Positions 27,659 to 34,457 of a DNA stretch of 36,028 bases are shown here, piece by piece. Below the pieces are notes generated by a model. The model was given only the letters and a program-made list of their open reading frames with translations. It did no database searches and was not told the origin of the DNA. Origin of the DNA: a bacterium (lineage in GTDB: Bacteria; Patescibacteriota; Doudnabacteria; UBA920; VMFF01); NCBI GenBank assembly GCA_021811585.1, contig JAJZOG010000015.1, forward strand, positions 1 through 36,028. Direction: 5' to 3'. Each line of letters begins with the position of its first letter. Positions within the stretch are counted from its first letter, which is position 1. The position numbers were made by a program, and so were the translations under genes.

Positions 27659-29278
27659 ATGTTCAGCCAATACGTCAATCAATATATAAGCAGAGTGAAA
27701 GTGCGGATCTCCAGGGACAAATTTTCCAGAGAAGAGCTTGAGTACGAAGAAGACCGCGTCCAGGCCCCTGGGTTGAAGAAGAAGTGGTTTGCGCGAAAGG
27801 GCGCGGTCTTCGCTTTTATATTTTTTTTGATGGCCTTTTGCGGAGCGTTTTCGTATTTCGGCTTGATGGGCCAGAGCTTGCGGCTGGATGAGGCGCAAAG
27901 CATGTGGCAGACGCGCGAAACGCCCCGGGCCATGCTGAATACCATCGCGCAGGACGTGCACGTGCCGCTTTATCATTTAATTTTGCATTATTGGCAGGTA
28001 TTTTTTGGGAATTCCGTTGCCGTTGACCGTTCTCTTTCGTTGATATTTTTTCTGCTGACCATCCCGGCGGCGTACATGCTCGGCAAAGCCGCCTTTGGTG
28101 AAAAGGTCGGAATTTTTACGGCATCCCTCGTGGCGCTTTCTCCGTTTTTAAATTGGTACGGGAGTGAGATACGCATGTACAGCATGCTTTTATTTTTTTG
28201 CGTTTTGAACCAATATTTTTTTGTGAAGATTTTTAGCGCCAAGCCGGAGCACCGGCGCAAAGGCGGCGCATGGGCGGGGTATTTTATCACCGGGCTGCTT
28301 GGAATTTTTGTGCATTACTTTTTTTGGCTTCAGATTTTGGCGCAAGCGGTTTTCTTTTTTTTGAACCGCGCGGAATTTCCGAAAAAGTCGCTGTCTAAAT
28401 TTATCGGCATCACAGTTTTTTATATCCTGGCGCTTTCGCCGTGGCTGTATTATGTTTTTAAGCTCGGGTTTGCCGCGAATACTCAGCCGCTTTTGCCAAG
28501 GCCCACGAGCGTGGATCTGTTTAATACGTTTTCGCAGTTTGTGTACGGATTTCAGGACAATGCCATAAATACGGTTTTCGTTTCTTTGTGGCCGATCGCG
28601 GTTCTGTTTGCATTTTTCTCATTGCGCAGGGATCGGCGGACTGCCGAGCGCCGGAAATTTCCAACCTACGGCGGATATTTTTTATTGGCTTCGTTTTTGC
28701 CGGTTATCCTTGCTTTTGTCGTGAGCTTTGTGATTAAGCCGGTTTACCTGCCGCGCTATTTAATTTTTGCCGTGCCGCCTTTGTATGTTTTTGTGGTTTG
28801 GCTTTTGTTTTCGAAATACCCGCGGCGGCTTTCCATCGCCATAGCTTCACTTCTGGTTTTGATAATGTCCGCAGGTTTGGTGAACCAAACAGTTTCCGCG
28901 GCCACCCCGGTGAAGGAAAATTATAAACAGGTGAGCGCCTATTTGGACGCGCATGCCGCACCCTCGGACATAATTGCAGTAGCAGCACCTTTCACAATTT
29001 ATCCCGTGGAATATTACTACAAAGGAGATTGCCAGATCGTCACTTTGCCAATATGGGACAGGTATGCGCACGGCCCGATTCCCGCGTTCGATGCGTCTAA
29101 ATTGCCTTCGCAAATTTCAGAGATAGCCGCGGGGCACACGGACATCTGGCTGGTTTTGAGCTATGACCAGGGCTATAATTCCAAAATTAAATTTTATTTA
29201 GACACCCATTTCCAACGGTTGTATGACCAGGGTTTTTCGCAAGGACTGAGTTTGATGGAGTATAAGGTGAGGTATTAG
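27659..29278 (+). CDS. PMT/GT39-like lipid-linked-sugar glycosyltransferase, multi-TM
   Basis: LRLDEAQSMWQT, QDVHVPLYHLILHYWQVFFGNS, multiple TM helices. Confidence 0.82.
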   Translation: MFSQYVNQYISRVKVRISRDKFSREELEYEEDRVQAPGLKKKWFARKGAVFAFIFFLMAFCGAFSYFGLMGQSLRLDEAQSMWQTRETPRAMLNTIAQDVHVPLYHLILHYWQVFFGNSVAVDRSLSLIFFLLTIPAAYMLGKAAFGEKVGIFTASLVALSPFLNWYGSEIRMYSMLLFFCVLNQYFFVKIFSAKPEHRRKGGAWAGYFITGLLGIFVHYFFWLQILAQAVFFFLNRAEFPKKSLSKFIGITVFYILALSPWLYYVFKLGFAANTQPLLPRPTSVDLFNTFSQFVYGFQDNAINTVFVSLWPIAVLFAFFSLRRDRRTAERRKFPTYGGYFLLASFLPVILAFVVSFVIKPVYLPRYLIFAVPPLYVFVVWLLFSKYPRRLSIAIASLLVLIMSAGLVNQTVSAATPVKENYKQVSAYLDAHAAPSDIIAVAAPFTIYPVEYYYKGDCQIVTLPIWDRYAHGPIPAFDASKLPSQISEIAAGHTDIWLVLSYDQGYNSKIKFYLDTHFQRLYDQGFSQGLSLMEYKVRY

Positions 29279-29328
29279 GGTCCAACCCAAACCCCCAACC
29301 TAATACCCCAATCTAAACCCCTAATCTA
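29278..29328 (+). repeat. C-rich telomere-like repeat, left copy
   Basis: gggtccaacccaaacccccaacctaataccccaatctaaacccctaatctag; first 40 nt identical to 35902-35941. Confidence 0.95.
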
Positions 29329-29412
29329 GCTTTGTCTCAAACAATTAATTAAAACTTAATGGCATTTGAGTATGTATATTTAGAAGGTACATGAATATTA
29401 ATTTCTAAATAT

Positions 29413-29997
29413 ATGTCTTTTGCTCGGAAATTTAAACCCAATGCGATTTACCATGTATATAATCGCGGAAATAATAAGAGACAGTGCTTTTTTATGCCGT
29501 CCGATTATATTTATTTCATGCAAAAATTAAAAAAATGTTTACTGTCAGAGCAAAAATGCTCTTTGCTTTTTTATTGTTTGATGCCCAATCATTATCATTT
29601 GGCTTTCAAAGCCGAAAAAGGCCTTGACATAAGCAAAATTATGCAGCGTTTAGTGGTTAGCTATACGCAAATGCATAATGCCAAATATAAGCACGCCGGA
29701 CATGTTTTTCAAAGTAAATACAAAAGTAGATTGGTAGAAGATGATGATTATTTTATTTATCTCTCAAAATACATCCATTGCAATCCAGCAAAATTTACCA
29801 ATCCATATGAATACAAATATTCCTCGATAAAGGAATACATAAATGCCAGCAAAGGATGTTGTGATACCAGGCCTTTGCTGGCATTATTCAATTTTTCTAA
29901 TAACGAATATTTGGATTTTCTCAGAGGACGTATTCCCAAACAAAACGAAACTTTGGAGAAAATATTAAAAGAATCTTTATTAGATGATATCTTTTAG
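29413..29997 (+). CDS. Y1 (HUH) transposase, REP-associated tyrosine transposase / IS200-like family
   Basis: YHVYNRGNNKRQCFF; CLMPNHYHLAFKAEKGLDISKIMQRLVVSYTQMHNAKYKHAGHVFQSKYKSRLVEDDDYFIYLSKYIHCNPAKF. Confidence 0.93.
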   Translation: MSFARKFKPNAIYHVYNRGNNKRQCFFMPSDYIYFMQKLKKCLLSEQKCSLLFYCLMPNHYHLAFKAEKGLDISKIMQRLVVSYTQMHNAKYKHAGHVFQSKYKSRLVEDDDYFIYLSKYIHCNPAKFTNPYEYKYSSIKEYINASKGCCDTRPLLALFNFSNNEYLDFLRGRIPKQNETLEKILKESLLDDIF

Positions 29998-30030
29998 TTC
30001 AGGTTTTCGATGATTTTTTAAATCCCGATT

Positions 30031-30082
30031 TTAGATTGGGGGTTTGGATCAGGGGTTTAGGTTGGGGGTTTGGGTTGGACCC
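30031..30082 (-). repeat. C-rich telomere-like repeat, right (inverted) copy
   Basis: ttagattgggggtttggatcaggggtttaggttgggggtttgggttggaccc; reverse complement shares its first 26 nt with the left copy. Confidence 0.9.
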
Positions 30083-32193
30083 TACCACTTCGCGTTTTGA
30101 GCCAACCCCAGCGCGTAGTCGGGCCAGAATGTTCCGGCCGAAGGGCCGCCGTTACATGTGCCGTCGGACGATCCGGGCTCTTTTACCCAGAGGAACGCGT
30201 CCACAAGCGGGTTGCCTGTGTCTGTTGTTGGCAAATATCCAAGCGCCATCCCGGACGGGTTGCACCACTGTCCATTCGAACCATTCCCGTTCCTGCTCCT
30301 ATCAATTACGGCACGCTTCCCGGAAATTCCGTACTGCGATTGTAAAGCCGAAACAATCTGCCCGGCATAATCTATATTTTGCTGGTCAGTATAAAAGTTT
30401 GAAACATTCAGCGAAAACCCATCCGCGCCTGCCACATCCGCCCGCGCCAAATTAGCCGCTGCCTGTTGCGGCGTAAGCCAGTCCGGATGCCCGATGTCCA
30501 GGTACACCGCTGTGTTTGGATTTTGTTTGAAACGGCTTACCGCATAAGAAATTAATTGGAATCTTTGCGCGAGCTGGTCAGCGCTCAAGCAGCTGGTCAG
30601 TGCCAGCGCATCCGGTTCCACGATTACCGCCGCGCGCCGCGCACCTATCGCATTGGCAAAATCATTCACTTCACTTTCGTAATTGGTGCTGTCCGTGCCG
30701 CCCGCGGAATACTGGCCGCAATCGCGGTAAGGTATATCGTAAAGAACCATTACCGGCATTGCGCCCGCGTCTGCCGCGTTTGTCACATAATTATTTACAG
30801 CATCGTAGATATTGCTAATCCAATCTTTGGAAAACCAAGCCGCAGTGGAACCGTCGGCGATTTTTTGCATCAGCGAAATATCGTAAGATCCCGCGCTATT
30901 GTTGTTGCGAATCCAGTTTGCTGCATCGCTATTCGGATCAACCCAAAGTTTTTGTCCACTGAAAAGATTTTGCGATGTTGCGGTTGTGGAATTTGAGGTT
31001 GATGATGATATGGGCGTTGTTGTATTTGATGTCGTTGAGGAAGTGGTTGTTGGTGTTGAGGTTGGTGTTGAGGAAGATGTTGTGGTTGTTGTTGAGGAAG
31101 ATGTATTTGATGGTGATGAGGATGTTGATGTTGTCGTTGAGGAAGGCGTTGTGGTTGATGTTGAGGATGGTGTGGTGGTTGATGTTGCTTGAGGTGTTGT
31201 GGTTGATGTTGAGGATGGTGTTGCGGTTGATGTTGAGGATGGTGTTGCGGTTGATGTTGCCTGCGTTGTTGCTGTTGTTGCGGTTGCTGTTGCGCTGCCG
31301 CCAACCATGATCTGCACAGATGCCTGCGCAATTTCATTCCCGCTCAGATCCTTGGCAACAAACGTGATTGTGTATGGTCCGCTGCCTTTCCATGTCCATC
31401 CGCTGAAATCAATGTTCGCTATTTTTACTTGTTGGCCGCTTGCGGTTTGTCCGTCTGCCATGGAATTAAGTTGGCTGGTATCAACTTGCCAATACATTTG
31501 ATAATTATTGAGCGGCATGCCGGCAACTTGCGCTTGTAATTGTTCTGAACCGGAAACTGTGGTGTTGTTTTGCGGCCAGGTAATATTAACCGAAGGGGCT
31601 GGTGCTGGCGAAGGTGCGGCTGAAACAGTTCCGTATTCGGGCAAGCCGTTTGCAACGGTAATTGCAACTGATTTTTCGCTGAGTACGTTGCTATTGAAAT
31701 CCTCAGCCACAAAATTAATGTTATACGGCCCACTGCCTTTCCATGTCCATCCGCTGAAATCCACCGAGGTTTCCTTATGCGGATATCCATTATAGTTGCT
31801 CGGCATGTAATTTAACTGTCCGCTGTCAACCTGCCAGAACATATTGTATTGATCAACCGAAACGTTTTCAAGCATTGCTTTGAACGGCTGGGTTCCGGAC
31901 ATTGGCTGGGTGCTTACCGGCCACCAAATATCTATTGTTTGCGCGTAAGCGTCGGCTTTGTTCACGCCGAAAGCCGCGGTGCTAAAAGATGCGTTGCCGG
32001 AAGATGCGTTGCCGGAAGCCACGTTGCCAAAACCCATCATGCCGAAAGCTGCGGTGCCAATTGCGCCAAGCGGCGCAAATGAAATGCCGGTTATCATCGC
32101 TACTGCCGCGAATATTGAAAACGCGCGTTTGCTGATAAATTTGTCCAGCTGTTTGCTGCCGGATCTTTTGTTCTCAGAATTGCTCTTGTACAT
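30082..32193 (-). CDS. Secreted glycoside hydrolase family 6 cellulase with two Ig-like modules and Ser/Thr linker
   Basis: LWVDPNSDAANWI, VLYDIPYRDCGQYSAGG, AAVIVEPDALALTSCL, AVYLDIGHPDWL, FSLNVSNFYT, RAVIDRSRNGNG, FLWVKEPGSSDGTC; duplicated (V)DFSGWTWKGSGPYxIxFVA modules; signal-like N-terminus. Confidence 0.93.
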   Translation of the reverse strand: MYKSNSENKRSGSKQLDKFISKRAFSIFAAVAMITGISFAPLGAIGTAAFGMMGFGNVASGNASSGNASFSTAAFGVNKADAYAQTIDIWWPVSTQPMSGTQPFKAMLENVSVDQYNMFWQVDSGQLNYMPSNYNGYPHKETSVDFSGWTWKGSGPYNINFVAEDFNSNVLSEKSVAITVANGLPEYGTVSAAPSPAPAPSVNITWPQNNTTVSGSEQLQAQVAGMPLNNYQMYWQVDTSQLNSMADGQTASGQQVKIANIDFSGWTWKGSGPYTITFVAKDLSGNEIAQASVQIMVGGSATATATTATTQATSTATPSSTSTATPSSTSTTTPQATSTTTPSSTSTTTPSSTTTSTSSSPSNTSSSTTTTTSSSTPTSTPTTTSSTTSNTTTPISSSTSNSTTATSQNLFSGQKLWVDPNSDAANWIRNNNSAGSYDISLMQKIADGSTAAWFSKDWISNIYDAVNNYVTNAADAGAMPVMVLYDIPYRDCGQYSAGGTDSTNYESEVNDFANAIGARRAAVIVEPDALALTSCLSADQLAQRFQLISYAVSRFKQNPNTAVYLDIGHPDWLTPQQAAANLARADVAGADGFSLNVSNFYTDQQNIDYAGQIVSALQSQYGISGKRAVIDRSRNGNGSNGQWCNPSGMALGYLPTTDTGNPLVDAFLWVKEPGSSDGTCNGGPSAGTFWPDYALGLAQNAKW

Positions 32194-32330
32194 ATTATCC
32201 TTTGGTTAACAGTTAAATCAGCGTAAGTTTATAGATGCCGTTCAAACTTGTCAAAAAAAAATCGCAAAAAGCATTTTAAATAAGTTAAAATGGAGAAGAT
32301 TTTTTTAACTTGTGAATAACTCTGCAAAAC

Positions 32331-32382
32331 TTGCACAAAAAAATCGGATTTTGCGCCCTGTGCAAAGCGATTTTTTGTGCAA
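32331..32382. repeat. Long inverted repeat/hairpin in the GH6-KGG intergenic region
   Basis: TTGCACAAAAAAATCG ... CGATTTTTTGTGCAA with inner TTGC/GCAA. Confidence 0.65.
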
Positions 32383-32708
32383 AGATTAAAAAAATTATGG
32401 AAAGCGACCAAGGTTTGTACCTGCTGCCGGAACTGAGATTAAAATTTTATTAAGGTTTCCCGATAAAAAAGCACCTGGTGGGTAAGTTGGGGAAATAATT
32501 TTTGCAAAAACGCATGAATTGTTAGTATTACGGCGGATTCCCGCCTTGTGCTAATGGCCATATGCCCGCGAACAAAAAAACAAATCATTTTGTGGAAAAT
32601 TTTCCATCTTTTTACAGTGCAAATGATTAAACAAGCGGCTATTCTTAAATCGCTTTATTCATTAAGCTCTTAATTTTTCATTAAGGGCCTCGAAAAGAGG
32701 TGATATCA

Positions 32709-32801
32709 ATGAAAAATATCTATGCCGATGCCGCCGAAGATCAAAAGCGAAAAGAAGAAGAGCGCCGGCGCAGGCAGCAGGAAGAGGAAATTGAGGAGTA
32801 A
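32709..32801 (+). CDS. 30-aa highly charged mini-protein (MKNIYADAAEDQKRKEEERRRRQQEEEIEE), absent from ORF track
   Basis: ATG preceded by gagaggtgatatca SD; clean stop. Confidence 0.5.
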   Translation: MKNIYADAAEDQKRKEEERRRRQQEEEIEE

Positions 32802-32827
32802 ATTTTGAATAGGAGGAGGTGATTATA

Positions 32828-32968
32828 ATGGCCAACAAGAAAGAGAATTCCTCGCGCGGCAGGCGTGGATGGTTTGGTGACAGCGAGCGCCATAGAGCCG
32901 CGGGGAGGCAGGGCGGCCGCAGGCGCCACAAGAGGAACACAGAATCTTCGCAAGAACGCAACGAATAG
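32828..32968 (+). CDS. 46-aa basic mini-protein resembling KGG-repeat stress proteins, absent from ORF track
   Basis: MANKKENSSRGRRGWFGDSERHRAAGRQGGRRRHKRNTESSQERNE; AGGAGGTGAT SD 5 nt upstream of the ATG. Confidence 0.65.
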   Translation: MANKKENSSRGRRGWFGDSERHRAAGRQGGRRRHKRNTESSQERNE

Positions 32969-33069
32969 TAATATCGATAATCGAATAATTATCGGTATTG
33001 TTGATTGCGGTTGGTAAAAACAATTGGCACCGGCGATGATTGTGATTGGCAAAATCGGTTGGTGCCGGT

Positions 33070-33145
33070 TTGGTTGCAGTCGGCAAATTTGGTTGCAGTC
33101 GGCAAATTTGGTTGCAGCCGGAAAAATTGGTTGCAGTCGGCAAAA
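33070..33145. repeat. Four tandem 19-bp units (ttggttgcagtcggcaaat)
   Basis: Units 33070-33088, 33089-33107, 33108-33126, 33127-33145, with diverged flanking units. Confidence 0.85.
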
Positions 33146-33230
33146 TCGACTGGTGCCGGTGATGATCGCGATCGGATACTGGGCACAGTGGGTTGTCCAT
33201 GCCGCGCATAGCATGGCACATATCACTATA

Positions 33231-33267
33231 AAACAAACGGGCTTTTTAAAGTCCGTTTGTTTTTTTG
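33231..33267 (+). terminator. Intrinsic terminator
   Basis: AAACAAACGGgctttttaaagtCCGTTTGTTTTTTT. Confidence 0.85.
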
Positions 33268-33369
33268 CACTGCGCAAATTTGATATTTTGTGGCGCCATT
33301 TTTAAGTTGCTAAAAGCATAAGAAATTTGTTAAAATAGTAGAGTAAATTTGGCGCAATTCTCCGCCACT

Positions 33370-33443
33370 TTCGCCTCGCGGGTATCTATTGCATAACCCG
33401 TATTCGTTTCGCGGGCATTTATCGCATAACCCACATTCGCCTC
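33370..33443 (+). repeat. Two 33-bp tandem units plus a partial third merging into tRNA-Gly
   Basis: ttcgcctcgcgggtatctattgcataacccgta (33370-33402), ttcgtttcgcgggcatttatcgcataacccaca (33403-33435), then ttcgcctc-GCGGGTATC... (tRNA). Confidence 0.85.
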
Positions 33444-33518
33444 GCGGGTATCGTATAACGGTTATTATCTCAGTTTTCCAAACTGATGATACGGGTTCGA
33501 CTCCCGTTACCCGCTCCA
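33444..33518 (+). tRNA. tRNA-Gly(UCC), CCA encoded
   Basis: Acceptor GCGGGTA/TACCCGC, anticodon stem-loop TCAGT-TTTCCAA-ACTGA, GGTTCGACTCC T-arm, TCCA end. Confidence 0.94.
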
Positions 33519-33548
33519 AAAATTTTAAATTTTTTTATTGATTTTCGT

Positions 33549-34457
33549 ATGCAGATCATTGTCAACGGTTTGGCTGTAGAATACGCGGATGAGGGTCGCG
33601 GCCGCATTTTGCTTCTGCTCCACGGCTGGGGAGACAATTTGCATACTTTTGATTTTCTGGCAAAAATTTTGTCGCAAAATATGCGCGTGATACGGCTGGA
33701 TTTGCCCGGCTTTGGGAAAAGTGAAACGCCGCCAAACGCGTGGCATGTGGCTGATTATGTTGCATTTGTTGCTGAATTTTTGCGAAAAATCGGAGTTGGC
33801 AGTGCCGGGGTGACCAGCGCCGAGGTTGGTAGTGTTGGTGTGCGCAATACCGGGGTGAGCAGTGTTGGTGTGGGTGATGCCGCGGTTAGCAGCGCCGGGG
33901 TTGGCAGCGTGGATTTTATCGCCGGCCATTCTTTTGGCGGGAGGATCATTATTAAAGGAATCGCATCCCGGGGGTTTTCTGCGGAAAAAATTATTTTAAT
34001 ATCATCTGCCGGAGTTGCCAGACGCGGGAAAATGCGCGCGGCTCTGTGGAAATTTTTTGCGAAAGCCGGATCAGCGGCCATGCGCATGCCGCCGCTAAAT
34101 GCCTGGCGCGGCGCTGCGCGAAAAAAATTATACAGCCGGCTTGGAAGCGATTACGCAAGCTCGGGTGCCGGCGCGCTTAAAGGGACTTATTTGAATATTA
34201 TTAATGAGGATTTGGCCCCTGCCGCAGAGCAAATTAAAACGCCAGCACTTTTGATATGGGGTGAAAAAGATGATGTGACGCCTTTGGAAGAAGGCGAACG
34301 GCTTTCCAAACTTATTTCCGGTTCGCGTCTGAAGGTGCTGCGCGGAGCCGGACATTTTGTGCATCGCGAGCAACCCCGCGAGGTCGCGCAATATATGAGT
34401 GAATTTATCTTTTCATCCGAGGCATCATCCAAGTCATCATCCGAGGCAAAGAAATGA
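33549..34457 (+). CDS. Alpha/beta hydrolase with in-frame pentapeptide-repeat insert before the nucleophile elbow
   Basis: LLLLHGWGDNLHTFDFLAKIL, IAGHSFGG nucleophile elbow, LLIWGEKDDVTPLEEG, GAGHFVHREQP; insert GVGSAGVTSAEVGSVGVRNTGVSSVGVGDAAVSSAGVGSV. Confidence 0.92.
   Translation: MQIIVNGLAVEYADEGRGRILLLLHGWGDNLHTFDFLAKILSQNMRVIRLDLPGFGKSETPPNAWHVADYVAFVAEFLRKIGVGSAGVTSAEVGSVGVRNTGVSSVGVGDAAVSSAGVGSVDFIAGHSFGGRIIIKGIASRGFSAEKIILISSAGVARRGKMRAALWKFFAKAGSAAMRMPPLNAWRGAARKKLYSRLGSDYASSGAGALKGTYLNIINEDLAPAAEQIKTPALLIWGEKDDVTPLEEGERLSKLISGSRLKVLRGAGHFVHREQPREVAQYMSEFIFSSEASSKSSSEAKK

Larger units (their letters stand above)
29278..30082 (+). mobile_element. Candidate RAYT-like / IS200-like unit: Y1 transposase bracketed by inverted C/G-rich repeats
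   Basis: Y1 transposase ORF with inverted copies of the same repeat at both ends (29278-29328 and 30031-30082). Confidence 0.7.

Noticed and set aside
30870-31337. QPQH/HPQHQ-rich minus-strand ORF and the V/D/E-rich plus-strand ORFs
   Set aside because: Frame shadows of the Ser/Thr linker repeat in the GH6 gene.
33310-33519. Minus-strand ORF MERVTGVEPVSSVW...
   Set aside because: Antisense translation of tRNA-Gly and its leader; the RVTGVEPVS string is a well-known artefact of antisense tRNA translation.
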